A DNA stretch of 64,000 nt, taken from positions 52,336,122 to 52,400,121 of the forward strand of contig NC_134849.1 in NCBI RefSeq assembly GCF_965363235.1, written 5' to 3'. Made by a program: the position numbers and the translations under genes. Source of the stretch: Mytilus galloprovincialis. Taxonomy: Eukaryota; Mollusca; Bivalvia; Mytilida; Mytilidae. This document shows positions 51,900 to 63,209 of the stretch, piece by piece (position 1 is the first letter of the stretch; each line of letters begins with the position of its first letter). Under the pieces are notes generated by a model. That model ran no database searches, was not told the origin of the DNA, and saw only the letters and a program-made list of their open reading frames with translations.

Positions 51900-54545
51900 C
51901 ATAAAAACAAATTTCAAAATATATCGCAAAACCCTACCAGAGACCCTTATGATTCTTTAATGGCGATAACATTTGGCGAATATTTAGACTAATTATGAAT
52001 ACAGATATTTCCCTAGAACATTTCATCTTCGATTTGTTAGAAACTGTAACAGTTTGCCCCTCCGTTTATATAAACATATTGGCTATTCCTGCTTGACCCG
52101 CTAATGTCCCGCATGAACTTTAGACGTCATACAACAATCACTTTTCCATTGTGCCGTCATATATTTTCTATTACGACGTCAAAATTTTACGGCAACTTTT
52201 GTGATGTGCACTAATAGGCGGACAAAACGATGAGGAGTATTGAAGACGAAATATTTTCCCCAGATAAGGGCCTGAATGAGTTACAAACAAATTGAGATTG
52301 AAAAAAAAAACACAAATTATAACTGTTTGTTCTAGTCTAATGACATGAATGATTAATAAAAAGACATTAATCATGTTAATGAATGCATTAAATCTTGAAA
52401 AATGTATAATTTTTCAATAAAATCGAATTCCTACAAAAATCATGAATCAGCTTGGCGCATCATCTTCAGGGGAAAACTTGAGATCAAATGAATTAAAACT
52501 TAAGATTATTTCGTTTCTTGTACGCCTAAAGTTGCATAATATCTAATTTGTAAAAGTAAAATGTGTGCGGTAGGTGTTATTTCATTTAAGAATCTTTTGC
52601 ATAACGAATAAAGTCAATATTGTGGCCTACTTCTTAGTTGCAAAATGTCAAGTGTACATTTAATGGGAACTACTAGCCAATGTACTGAAAAGTTAATTGA
52701 AAATTGCTCATGACTGGTTAAGCATTAAAAGGCTGCAACACATTTTTAGAGGTTATTGGTGTGTAAACTGGTATATCCCAGTGTATCTCGGTCGTGCTTG
52801 AACTTGTTAAAAAAGATATTTTGAGAATTGCAAGGAAATTAAAGTGCAGAACGTTATTCTAGAAATAATATAGAACATCATTTGTTTTTGCACCAAAAAC
52901 ATTCAGTCCTGAGACTATATTTATTTGTATTGTCGAAAGAACACATTTTTGTACAGAGAATTATTTTTTTTTATGTTTTCCTATCAAAATCCTTAGTATC
53001 ATGTTGATTAATCAACGATGATTTAATTAATCAGAAAATGTTTGAAAATTTTATAATTGTTTACAATTGCCTACGTACTTTTTCAGTTTCATTGACGAAA
53101 TTCTTGACGTTTACCAAAATTTACATACATTGAGACCATGAGCAAAATTCAGACATTTGTAGCTATAACTAATTTGTCTTCTAGATAGATGTAAATAGTG
53201 TTTTCAGAAACCCCAGATGCACCTGACATTTTCTGAAAAGTTAGACTCTTTATAAGGACAATTGGTGATACGAAATACAGACATACTGAATTCAATATAA
53301 CTCTCAAGTATATCTTAAAAGAAGTAATTTTTGTTGTATGATAACTTTTGTATTCTTGTTGTTCGTTTTTACTAATATGATTAAATTGTCTGTGAGGCTT
53401 TTTGTGTTTCTTTCTTGTATGTGGCTTGGCTCTAGATATGTACTTATACATCCCGTCATTGTGTTATAGAGCCATTGTAAATGTTTGTGTATATATTTGT
53501 TTGTTTTTACAGTGATTGGAATAATTACACAACGTTTACTGCTTTTCCCCTATTTTGACAATTTCCCCTATTATGTCTGTGGTTTTTTTACACATCGCTG
53601 TATATATAATTAAATGTATACGACTGTCATACAAGTGAAATGTTTAGCGAGCTACAGAACCAGTTTACACCCCCCCTTTTCCCCACTTTCTTATTTAAGA
53701 ACATGATTGAACCAAGACAGGAATATGACAGTTGTTGTCCATTCGTTTGATGTGTTTGACCATTTGATTTTGATCTTTGAATCGGGACATTATGTTTTGA
53801 TTATTCCTCGGAGAACAGTATTTTTGTTTATAATCTAACATGCTATGACATTTACAAATACTTATCGAAGAAACGAACCGTAACACATAATCATGTATTT
53901 TCTTTCATCACAGATTATCATTAGGTGTAAAACCTGGTAATTTAGATGATGCATACCTTTATATTTTGTTGTATTGTTACATTATCATTTGATAACAGCT
54001 TCTGAAAAGGTAAAATTTTAGGGTGACGTTCTTTTTTTATTCTTTTTAGTTTTAAATGGAGATTTGTCGTTTTGAAAATAAAACATTCAAAAAGATGAAG
54101 TTAGGAATGTTATGTCTAAACCAGATATATAAGATTCATAACCGATTACAGTATAAATTTTACGTTTGTTAAACACGTTTTGAAATTCAATAAACAAATA
54201 ACCTCTGAAGAAAATTTGTATTTCATAAAGTAAACATGTCATTACTTTTAGGGATTACATTGGTAAAAATTAGACATGGTTTTAATGTTTCTCAATGACA
54301 TGCTCAGATAAATCATAAATATTTTTAATTTATAAATCATAATTGCAATTGAAATTTGATACCTTTAAACTACATGTATATATACGTGTTATAGAAATTA
54401 CTTCTTCTTGTACAAATTGTTAAAACATCAAATTCCTTTTCAGTTCCTTGTTGATATGATATATTCCTTTCCAGACTTACATAAAATCAAGATAGTTGAA
54501 TTCGATTGGATTGTTTTGAATCTTTTTGTAGATATTTATCACCCA
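51900..54545 (+). repeat. Upstream part of the GMC duplication, copy 2
   Basis: It aligns in order with 26380-30150 (see that entry), ending at the shared TTTTTGTAG acceptor in front of exon 1 of gene 2. No separate gene was recognised. Confidence 0.75.
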
Positions 54546-54705
54546 ATAGTTGGTCAACAGAAAATGTTTTTCGCAGAAGTGATTTTGCGAAAATCAGCAA
54601 TTGCATCACTTGTATACTTTCTTACGATGGTTCTTTTAGAACGGAAATCAGATCCACCAGGGGTTTATGATAAACCCTTCAAAGAAATGTATGATTACAT
54701 CGTCG
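54529..54705 (+). CDS. GMC gene 2 exon 1
   Basis: The coding part is from ATG 54564 ([20 protein letters not shown]) to YDYIV with a phase-1 donor (GTCG then GTAAGT). The same acceptor as gene 1 precedes it; the stretch between acceptor and ATG is partly conserved. Confidence 0.82.
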
Positions 54706-57700
54706 GTAAGTTTTTAACTTTGTAGTTTAGACAGATAACTTAGGTTTGTGATCGTACAAAGATATTTGTTGAAGATTGCGTTCTTTTTTCCTAATAACTA
54801 TAGTCAGTTTTTTGCATGATGAAAATTTAAAAGCTTTAATACGATTATATTTCATATCAAAAAGAATGTACATTATTTCATGATGAATTAACAAAGAGTT
54901 TACATGTAAATACGCATAGTGTATTTATGTGTATGTGGCAATGTTAAAATTCTTTCACAACCAATGTAACCATTAGTAATTAATAGGGATGTTAAAAGAT
55001 CTAATACTCGGATACTCGGTCATAATACTCGAGAACCGAAAAGTTTAGATTTTAGGTGGGATGCAGTGGTTTTTTTTATTACCTTTCTTAAACATATTAA
55101 CGAAAGACAAACGTATTTCAAACATAGCTTGATTCTTTGGGGGTTTTTTTGTGTGTCAATTAAACAATGAATTACCGACCGCCGTTTCTACAAATAACCT
55201 ATATTATAGCAATCATTATTTGTGTACGTGTTCATGAACCAAGTTCCAAAAAAATTAAAAATATGTGCATATAAGTCCGACTCAGTAGACAATATTTGTA
55301 TCATCTGTTTCTGATGAGTTTTTTTTTTAAATACGACTTTAATTTGTAAACAACAATATTGGACTTCAAATTACAAGTGCTTTTTCGTGTTGCTCGGTCT
55401 TATCTTTTCTGTGTTTTGTTTTTCTGCACTATCAGTTGTCTGATATTTTTTTAGCAATACAATACAATATGCTTTTATCTCAAAAACACTCCGTCACATT
55501 GACATGTGAAACAAGAGGTAAATTACAAAAAATACAAAATACAATCACATACAATTAAAGAAATAAATAAACAACTAGCCATGACGTTGTCAGTCTATTT
55601 TCGACTTCTGGGGTTGAAAATGTCGTTCTCATACTTTTGCATATCTATAAACTGTAAATTAAACATGTTTCAAAACAGTTAAGTGTCCAATGAAGAGCAA
55701 TTCAATTAATTTAAGTGTCCATCTCATACCAATCACGTTTACATAGAAGTCTTGATTAATAAACAAAGTACGGCTTGTGATGAGTTAATTATCAATCCAT
55801 GAAAGTGTTGTTATGTGTACAAACACCGTTATAAATGTCTCTAATCAGTTGCGTAGAGTTCATCACATGTCAATATGATTTTGTTCTGGTTTTCGCTATA
55901 TCTTTTTGAAAATGAACTTTATCTTATACTTAATAGAAAAATGAAATAAAAAAAAAATAGGTCACCGTTCATTTGCGCTCACAATCTGCCTTCGAAAGAA
56001 GCATACATTTTTGATAATGTTGTTTTTTTCTGTTGAACTAATAAGAGAAATAGCGGTAATATCGAAATAAAAAAAAAACTTAATTACGGAAATCGCTTAA
56101 ATTTTACAATTATTTAGTTTATGTACTGCTTATTCGTAAACAACAATAAAAAAAAATAGGTCACCGATGAGTTAAAAAAGATATTTCAATTTTAATGCAA
56201 AAAATAGCATTTTGCACCAAAGTGAGATAATTTGGAGCTTTTTCAATGGTATCTACGTTTTAAAAGTCACCTGGGGCCAACACGAATTGATTTTTTTAAA
56301 TGATTTTCGTACCATATGATAAAGTAAGAACTACTCAAGGTAACTAATAAAATTTGTAATGAAAAATAAATTTTTATTTTTTTTTTCTGAAAATCTTATA
56401 CACGCGAGCCTCTTTAACATGTACAACAAACTGTTCTCGAGTACTCGGCCTTCCAAGCCAGTACCAGTCGAACAATTGACATAACAAAAAGTTAATAGCT
56501 GAATACATCTGTTTCAATTTAATTTTCAAGGTGCAAGATAGCTTGGTTTCGAAGTTCACTCCAGTAGCAGACCTATCTTAAGTTAAATCTTCCGCCGTCA
56601 TCATAAATGGGACAATCCAAAGTCCAAATGTGCTTGAACACTACTTTGATTTGGGTCCTTAGACAATTTAAAGCAGTTTTAAAACACCACAACTTATCAA
56701 GTAAACTTACTATACAGCTATTGACTACATACATCTGTACGAATAGGTAAACTTTGTAAGAAGAGCAAACTTTGTACGAATAGGTAAACTCTAAACGTAA
56801 AGGTTAACTTGGTATGAATTGGTAAACTCTGTACGAATAGGTAAACTCTGTACGAATAGGTTAACGCTGTAAGAATAGGTTAACTTTGTGTGAATATGTA
56901 AACTATATAAATATGTTGTTTGTTATATTTTGTTGTAGGAGCTGGTTCTGCAGGTAGTGTTGTTGCCTTTCGATTATCGGAAGAATATGACACTTCAGTT
57001 CTTTTGTTGGAAGCTGGAATGTCAGATATGGAACCAGATGACGTAACCCAAATACCATCTCTGTGGGGTTTTCTTATAGGTTCAGAGAAAGATTGGGGAT
57101 ATCATTCTGTTCAACAAAAGTACTCCCATTTTGCTTATGAAAATGAGGTTATATCTTTTTTATATCAATAATTTTTTTGAATAAAGTTACATAATGGTGT
57201 CTTTTTTTTTGCAGGTGAGCGATTGACATGTTTACAGAACTATTGTCGCGAACGAAAATCAATATAAAAATAAATAACATTTGAGTCAGGTTGAAACGGT
57301 TAAGTAAGAGAATCGACATTAGTTCAACGTTTGTTTAATAGAATAAGAAACATATATATTAAAACGGTCCAATAGACTGAATCAAACAGTTTATGCTAAG
57401 TATTTCAAGTCAAACATGTGGTTTAGCTGAAAAAATCGTATACCATTTCGCTTTGGTGACAAATTTCATACCAGTAGTTCATATTTGTATGTTCGATTTG
57501 TCAAAATCACAATCCAATCTTCTTTCCATCTATTGTAGCATCTGATAATGCGACTAAGTGTGGATTTTAAATTTCAATTATGAATGCCACGAATGCATAT
57601 ATTGTTATACACCCATAACAGAGAACCCTTGTTTAATTGCGGTGTTTTATGTTTGTTGTAAGACATGTAAACACGCTTAAATAAGATATAAGATGAATTG

Positions 57701-60700
57701 GTATGAGTGCCAATGAGACAACTTTCCATCCAAGTCATATTTATAAAAGAAAACCATTAAAGGCCAATGTACTGTCTCACACCAACCAGCAAACTGTAAA
57801 GGCTCCCATAAATTACTAGCATAACATCAACAAGTGATAATGCACTGAACTTTTACATTTGACTTATGACACAATCATGACAATGTAAATACAAAATTAA
57901 TGAAATAAGGTGTGATATGTAAAACAATTTCAATCAACCATAACTTGAAAACAATGCCCCCACACGCAATAATGTACAGAGGTTAATGAATAATTTTGTT
58001 GTTAGGTATATACAGTAATGACGATAGGAAATATTTTTTTACAAATTAAATAACTTTGTTGTTCATAGTACAATAACTGAATTGAAGGGTAAGCAGATCC
58101 TGCTCCACATGTGGCACCCGTCGTGTTGCTTATCTGATAAAAAATCCGGTAAATAGTCTAATTCGGTAGGTCACATTCAAGAAAGGGAAGGAGATTGTAG
58201 TTACGACGTAAGGAACATATCCGATATCATTTGTGAAACGGTTATTCCATAACGGTCAACCAACTCGTGATGGCGTCCGTAAAATTTACGAAGGGATGAT
58301 TTTAACTTCACCATTTGGAACTCTTGGTTTAAAAGCTTCCTTTTGAGCAGCAACCCTCTAGCAAGCAAATCATGATAGGAAATGCAAGCATGGAAATATC
58401 GTATCAATTGGGAGGTATATACCTCGTATGCAGGTGCTCCTGAATGTTGCTACTTAAAAATTGAAAGTTCACAATTGGAAAGCTGAAATCATCTGTTTTG
58501 TCGTAAAGTTTTGTTTTCAACCGACCCTCAATTTCTAGATGTAAGTCAAGATATGAGGCCGACTGAACTGTATCTGTAGTATCTTCTATCTCTAGTTCGA
58601 TGGGATAAATACGTTCCACATAGTCCCCAATTTTGAATTATTTAGTGAAAGAACATCATCTATATAGCGGAAAGTAGAGTTAAAGGATATTGCTAATTTC
58701 TTATCTTTCTTTAGAAGCACATCTTAATTTTACTAAATTTTTTTATTAATATAGAGGGCTTACATAGCACAAGGCAAAGTGCTTGGAGGTTCATCGTCGA
58801 TCAATGCACAAAATATTGTAAGAGGCAGTCGTAACAACTATGATCAATGGGAACACGAAGGGGCAATCAGTTGGGGATACGACGATGTTCTTCCCTTCTT
58901 CAGAAAACTCGAAAATGCTACAGATACATCTTACGGAGACTCAAGTATGATATACTTTTATTCTTAAAGAATAGTTTTGTAGTATTAAACTTACCGAATT
59001 TATATATACAGCTAGGTAAATTTCAATAAATGATCTGTTATTTTGCATTTGAAAGAATTAACATTTGTAATATTTCAAAGCTACTAAATTAACAAAAATC
59101 TGTACTTACAAATTATAAGAACAAAAGGACATTGCACACTAAGAACTGATTATGATTAACTGGTGTATTACTATCTGAATTGTGATTCGATCTGCTATTT
59201 CAATGCTTCTCCGTTTAACACTTAATGATATATATTTAGCAGAGAAGTCACTGATAGTTTGGTAGAAATGCATGACGATGGTTTCATCGATGACAAAACT
59301 CTTTAATATTTGAAACCAGACAATCCAAAACCGGGCAGATTTTATCTTTTACCTAAAATTCATAAGGCCAATAACCAAGAAAGACCTATAGTTTCAGCGA
59401 ACGGTCATCCGACGGAAAAAATATCGGAATTTGTTGACTTCCATCTTCGTCAACATGTTGAAGACTTACCATCTCACATCAAAGATACAACCGATTATCT
59501 AAGAAAAATGCAGGCCTTAAATCCACTCCCCTCCGACACGACTCTTGTTTCCATGGATGTCACCTCCCTCTACACTAATATTCCACATGCAGATGGTATC
59601 GATGCATGTAAAAAAGTTTGGAATTCCAGACCAGTGAAATATCCACCTACCGAATGTCTGGTCAAAATGCTCACGCTGGTACTTAAGAAAAACAACTTCA
59701 CTTTTGATGGAGATCATTATTTGCAAGTAAATGGAACTGCCATGGGCACCAAAATGGCTCCGTCATATGCCAACATATTTATGGGCAAATTAGAGAAACA
59801 AATCCTTGAAACTTCCATCGAAAAACCGCTTTCCTGGTTTAGATTTATAGATGATGTGGATATGAAATGGAATAAAAGCGACGAGGATTTAGATACTTTT
59901 ATCACTCATGCCAACAACATACATCCTAGTATCAAATTTACTCATGAGAATTCTAAATCCAAAATCGCCTTCCTCGATACTTCAAGTTCGCTCACAGAGG
60001 GCATCATATCTACAGATTTATATTCTAAACCTACTGACACTCATCAATATTTGTCCCCTAAAAGTTGCCATCCTGCTCATCTTACCAAGAGCATTCCATA
60101 CAGTCAGGCACTTAGAGTCAAGCGAATATGTTCCAACACAGAAACAACTAAAAGACAACTACGTCAACTTGAAACTCGCTTGAAGAAAAGGGGCTACAAA
60201 CACAGAAATATCAAAAAAAGCTTTCAAAAAGCGGAGTCAATTCCGAGGAGTGAACTATTGGAATACAAAGTTAAAAAGAAAAATAAAAGGACTCCATGTG
60301 TTCTTACTTACCACCCATCTCTCAAAAACAGCTTTGGTGTCATTCGTGGGCATTGGAAATCAGTTGAAAAGAATTCCAAACTATCCAAGATTTTTCCCGA
60401 GCCTCCAATGATAGCTTTTAGGCAACCTAGTAGTCTGCGGAACATGCTGGTGCGGGCTGAAGTGTCTGATAATAGAAGTACTTCTGGAGAATGTCGTTCG
60501 TGTGAAGAAAAACGCTGCAAATGCTGCCTACAGATGCAGCATTCATCAACATTTCACAGTAAGGCAACCGAAAACAACTATAAGATATTTTGCAATGTTA
60601 CCTGCAAAGGTATGAATGTTATTTACATACTAGAATGTTCGGTTTGTGGCCTCCAATATGTTGGTGAGTCAAAGCAGCCTTTCCACAAACGCCTCAATGG

Positions 60701-61170
60701 CCATAGGAGTGATATCTCTAAGAAGCCACTTCTCCCAGTTTCTCAGCACTTCAGACAGTCGGGTCACAAACCTGATGACTTTAACCGCATGAAAATTCTA
60801 GTGATTGAACAGAACATTCGCTGGAGTGATGCCCAGCGACAGGTTCGGGAAAGCTTTTGGATAAAGGAACTTAATGTACATCATCCAAACGGAATCAATA
60901 AGAAATACTAACGGTTTTGTTTTTCACTCATTTTTATTGTTAATATACACAGTCACGTATATTGAATTATAGTGTTTTGTTTATATTATTATATTCAGGA
61001 TTTTGGATTAAAATCAATCGACCAAAACTTACCTGTATTATCAGTATTGTTAAAACTTATGACACTTGAAGAAGGCGATTTGTTGAGCCGAAATATTTGT
61101 CTACACGATTTAATAACAACATTTTCGTATTATAACATCTTATATCAGTACCGTTGTGCAAATCTTTAGA

Positions 61171-61204
<34 letters not shown>

Positions 61205-63023
61205 ACTCGTCTAAACATCAACCCAACAATGTTATATCTGTAAATTTGCTTTCGCAAATTTTTGGTTCTTCCCTCTCCCTTCTACATCTGTTGTAGAGTT
61301 GTCACCGACTCAGACGTACTTATATATATATACATACATATATATGTGCGTGTGTATATCCAACTTAAAGAGGAACATCATGGTTTCATAAAAATTTAGT
61401 TTTCTATGTTGTGTCATGTGTTCTGTTGTTTGTCTGTTTTTCTTTTTCATTTTTAGCCAGGCGTTGTCAGTTTATTTTCGATTTATGAGTTGGACTGTCC
61501 CTCTTGTATCTTTCGTCCCTCTTCTGTTGTCAACATAAATTAATTTACAAACTGTTTTGTTAGATTTTGAGAACTGTGGTCATTTGTATCTTTGTCAATC
61601 ATTCCACATCTCCTTATTGTTGTAAATAAAGTAAAAAAATTGCAAACCTAAGGTTGGTATATACAAAGCAAAGAGGCCTTAGCCAAATTGGACTTTCACT
61701 TTTAAAACCTATATTTATAATTCAATAATTTTATATGATTTGCATATCTGTAAATACTTAAATTGGATTGGTCACTTAGAATTTTTCTCTTAGTTTACAA
61801 TTGGATAAACCATGTTTCCGAAACTACTTTCGTAATCTGTTCATGCGCGATACACAAGCTTGCAGGAATCCAGGGATTTTCAGAAAATTAAAATTAAAAT
61901 ATAAATGCATAACAATTGTGTCTATTCTATTGCATATATAAGAAAAAAAAAGAAATAAATAAAATGCACTAGATCTTGGAAAATGTGTAAAGTTAAGATA
62001 AAATTCTGCAAAATGTGATGAATGATTAAGCAAATTTACGTCATAACAAAACACGACGTCATTCGAATGAAATTTTCATTGGAAAGATTATCTGGTTACT
62101 TGAACGCTTCAAGTTCGGATAATAATTCAATCAAATAATTTTGTTGAGGTAGGTGCTAATTTATTTTAGATTCCGTTGCAGCTTTTGAACATTTATGGAT
62201 TTTGGAAAGTCAATATGGCGGCCAACTCCTTATTTATGACATTTTTCTCATTTGTGCATTTGATGGTTATTATAGTAGCGTTTACACAAACATATGCATG
62301 TTAATTGAAAATTGCGAATTTTAGCATAAGAATTATAAGGATTAAACACATTTTTTCTAGAGGTTATTGGTGTGTAAACCGGGACTCATATTCACAAACT
62401 TTAAACAGAAGTCCTTCGAACTTTGTTTATTCTTTAGTTTTCTATGTTGTGTCGTGTGAGCTGTTGTTTGTTTGTTCTTTTCATTGTTAGCCATGGCGTT
62501 GTCAGTTTGACTGTCCCGTTGGTATCTATCGTCCCTCCTTTGTGAGTTAATCGCCCCTGTGTTCATATCAATTACCTCTGGAAAAAAAATAATCCTATAA
62601 TGTTTTTTTTTTATTTTTAATAATTTTCATACTGTAGCTATTTTGATTAAATGTTAAATGAAGATCTTGAGTAAGGGGCTAACACCTTTTATCTTTGGTG
62701 AGTTTTTTTAAGTAAATGCAATGTGAAATTGTTATTGGCAAAGTGTGTCTTTTTAAAAAAAAAATATCCTTTCTACATACTGCTTGTATGGTTTTATCAA
62801 TCACTAAAAACTTGAAAATATCAAAACAATTGGTTTATAATCAATTGTAGACAAGTCTGTTTCAGTCATATTTGTGAATTCATATGTTTTATAGCTTTAC
62901 GAGGACTGCATGGACCTATCAACATAAAAGAGACTACTGAGAGTATTTTACAGTCATTCCATCAAACAGCGGCAAAGGAAATAGGATTTTCTACAGTAGA
63001 TTGTAATAGTGATGATCCGATAG
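54564..63023 (+). CDS. GMC-family flavin oxidoreductase, gene 2, partial (exons 1-4)
   Basis: A tandem paralogue of gene 1. Exons 54564-54705, 56939-57147, 58755-58944 and 62895-63023 encode about 223 residues in one open frame. The rest lies beyond the right edge. Exons 1, 3 and 4 have exactly the lengths of gene 1's; exon 2 is 3 nt shorter because its acceptor has moved. Conserved parts are the hydrophobic N-terminus, the FAD motif (GAGSAGS), LLLEAG and [11 protein letters not shown]. Differences are mostly silent in exon 3, suggesting selection on the protein. The loss of one Val from IVVGAG could weaken FAD binding. Intron 3 has gained a Penelope-like element and retroelement tails. Alternative: a young pseudogene, if later exons are broken. 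Confidence 0.88.
54706..56938 (+). other. GMC gene 2 intron 1
   Basis: AT-rich. Apart from the 21-bp minisatellite at its 3' end, nothing was recognised. A block before exon 2 (about 56660-56730) aligns with 33890-33970 of gene 1. Confidence 0.7.
56735..56902 (+). repeat. Minisatellite, about 8 units of about 21 bp, next to exon 2
   Basis: The unit 'ctgtacgaataggtaaact' is repeated with variants up to about 36 nt before the acceptor. Gene 1 has a single related segment ('acaaggtaaacttta') at the equivalent place. Confidence 0.9.
56939..57147 (+). CDS. GMC gene 2 exon 2, shifted acceptor
   Basis: It starts GAGCTGG after TTGTTGTAG; the aligned gene 1 sequence is TTGTAG then TGGGAGCTGG. Joining exon 1 gives YDYIVGAGSAG, one Val fewer than gene 1. 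The exon ends YSHFAYENE with donor GTTATA. Confidence 0.85.
57690..57900 (+). repeat. Dispersed repeat, family 1
   Basis: 'gaattggtatgagtgccaat', 'gagacaactttccatccaag' and 'caccaaccagcaaactgtaa' follow the family order seen in the other copies. Confidence 0.7.
58080..58620 (-). pseudogene. Retroelement RT C-terminal region and 3' tail
   Basis: On the minus strand: [56 protein letters not shown], then after a frame break [40 protein letters not shown] and [14 protein letters not shown]. The tail ('ccacatgtggagcaggat') follows. I recognise this as the C-terminus of a common bivalve RT element, related to Penelope-type RTs by its post-catalytic YLDL motif. It is truncated. Confidence 0.75.
58755..58944 (+). 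CDS. GMC gene 2 exon 3
   Basis: 190 nt, as in gene 1. [20 protein letters not shown] is identical; V-G to I-S near [14 protein letters not shown] are the only amino-acid changes I saw. Confidence 0.92.
59239..61379 (+). mobile_element. 5'-truncated Penelope-like element
   Basis: The left junction is mapped by comparison: gene 1 intron 3 and gene 2 intron 3 agree up to 'gatatatatt' (37343-37352 versus about 59230-59239), after which RT-coding sequence begins abruptly. The 3' end after the ORF carries 'gaagaaggcgatttgttgag' and (TA)n tracts (61170-61202, 61320-61345). The exact 3' boundary is unclear. Confidence 0.75.
59310..60911 (+). CDS. Penelope-like RT plus GIY-YIG endonuclease
   Basis: A 533-residue open frame. 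Homology begins upstream (59242-59303, [20 protein letters not shown]) but is cut by a TAA at 59304-59306, so the visible frame is 5'-truncated and probably not translated from a natural start. RT motifs: [11 protein letters not shown] (9-19), [10 protein letters not shown] (81-90), [15 protein letters not shown] (142-156), FIDD (179-182, usual YIDD) and KIAFLDTS. A cysteine-rich linker ([12 protein letters not shown]) precedes the GIY-YIG nuclease (about 434-515), where VIYILEC, QYVG, HKRL, GHR and RESFWIKEL give the catalytic Tyr, Arg, His and Glu. Both catalytic centres look intact. The family integrates by target-primed reverse transcription; this copy looks dead only because of its 5' truncation and stop. 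Confidence 0.9.
   Translation: MKPDNPKPGRFYLLPKIHKANNQERPIVSANGHPTEKISEFVDFHLRQHVEDLPSHIKDTTDYLRKMQALNPLPSDTTLVSMDVTSLYTNIPHADGIDACKKVWNSRPVKYPPTECLVKMLTLVLKKNNFTFDGDHYLQVNGTAMGTKMAPSYANIFMGKLEKQILETSIEKPLSWFRFIDDVDMKWNKSDEDLDTFITHANNIHPSIKFTHENSKSKIAFLDTSSSLTEGIISTDLYSKPTDTHQYLSPKSCHPAHLTKSIPYSQALRVKRICSNTETTKRQLRQLETRLKKRGYKHRNIKKSFQKAESIPRSELLEYKVKKKNKRTPCVLTYHPSLKNSFGVIRGHWKSVEKNSKLSKIFPEPPMIAFRQPSSLRNMLVRAEVSDNRSTSGECRSCEEKRCKCCLQMQHSSTFHSKATENNYKIFCNVTCKGMNVIYILECSVCGLQYVGESKQPFHKRLNGHRSDISKKPLLPVSQHFRQSGHKPDDFNRMKILVIEQNIRWSDAQRQVRESFWIKELNVHHPNGINKKY
61385..61530 (+). repeat. Retroelement/SINE 3' tail
   Basis: 'ttagttttctatgttgtgtc', 'aggcgttgtcagtttatttt' and 'tgtatctttcgtccctcttc' match the tail motif at 42010-42150. 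Confidence 0.75.
62240..62390 (+). repeat. Third copy of the 27880-28045 block
   Basis: 'gttaattgaaaattgcga', 'aattataaggattaaacaca' and 'ctagaggttattggtgtgta' match the upstream blocks of genes 1 and 2. It is directly followed by a retroelement tail (62430-62540). Confidence 0.65.
62430..62540 (+). repeat. Retroelement/SINE 3' tail
   Basis: 'tagttttctatgttgtgtcg', 'gccatggcgttgtcagtttg' and 'ggtatctatcgtccctcct'. Confidence 0.75.
62895..63023 (+). CDS. GMC gene 2 exon 4
   Basis: 129 nt, as in gene 1: [20 protein letters not shown], then [16 protein letters not shown] and NSDDPI. Donor GTAGAT. Confidence 0.92.
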
Positions 63024-63209
63024 GTAGATTATTAGTTAGTATTAATGGTGTGGGTGGTTATTAACTATCATGACTACCCATAAGGGTCTTGAACGGTCGG
63101 TAGGTGTTATTAAGAGCGCTCAAAGTAAACCAAGAATGAGAATTTACAGTAAGTCGCCTATATTCAAATCTAGTGAATATATTTTAAGATAAACCAAGTC
63201 AAAATAACT
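63024..63209 (+). other. Start of GMC gene 2 intron 4
   Basis: It aligns with the start of gene 1 intron 4 around 40230-40400 ('agggtggtttttcactat' versus 'ggtgtgggtggttattaact'; 'gtcttgaacggtcggtag'). Confidence 0.65.

Larger units (their letters stand above)
57148..58754 (+). other. GMC gene 2 intron 2
   Basis: It contains a family 1 repeat (57690-57900) and an inverted retroelement remnant (58080-58620). No hammerhead array is present, unlike gene 1 intron 2. Confidence 0.75.
58945..62894 (+). other. GMC gene 2 intron 3
   Basis: Homology to gene 1 intron 3 covers 58945-59238, about 61540-61740 and 62620-62894. Between these lie the Penelope-like element with its tail and an about 880-bp insertion containing the 62240-62390 repeat block and a retroelement tail. 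Confidence 0.75.

Noticed and set aside
52171-53886. Several 60-100-codon minus-strand frames upstream of gene 2
   Set aside because: They are shadows in duplicated non-coding DNA, and gene 1's counterpart frames differ in extent and sequence.
54408-54563. Longer N-terminus for gene 2 starting at 54408
   Set aside because: The extension is not conserved in gene 1, and a shared acceptor (TTTTTGTAG) lies within it. The ATG at 54564 matches gene 1.
61061-61101. Hammerhead-like motif in the Penelope-like 3' region (TTGAAGA, GGC/GCC stem, GAAA, GTC)
   Set aside because: The first core base is wrong, an extra base sits in stem II, and I could not form stem I from the flanks. It may be a vestige, but I would not call it a ribozyme.
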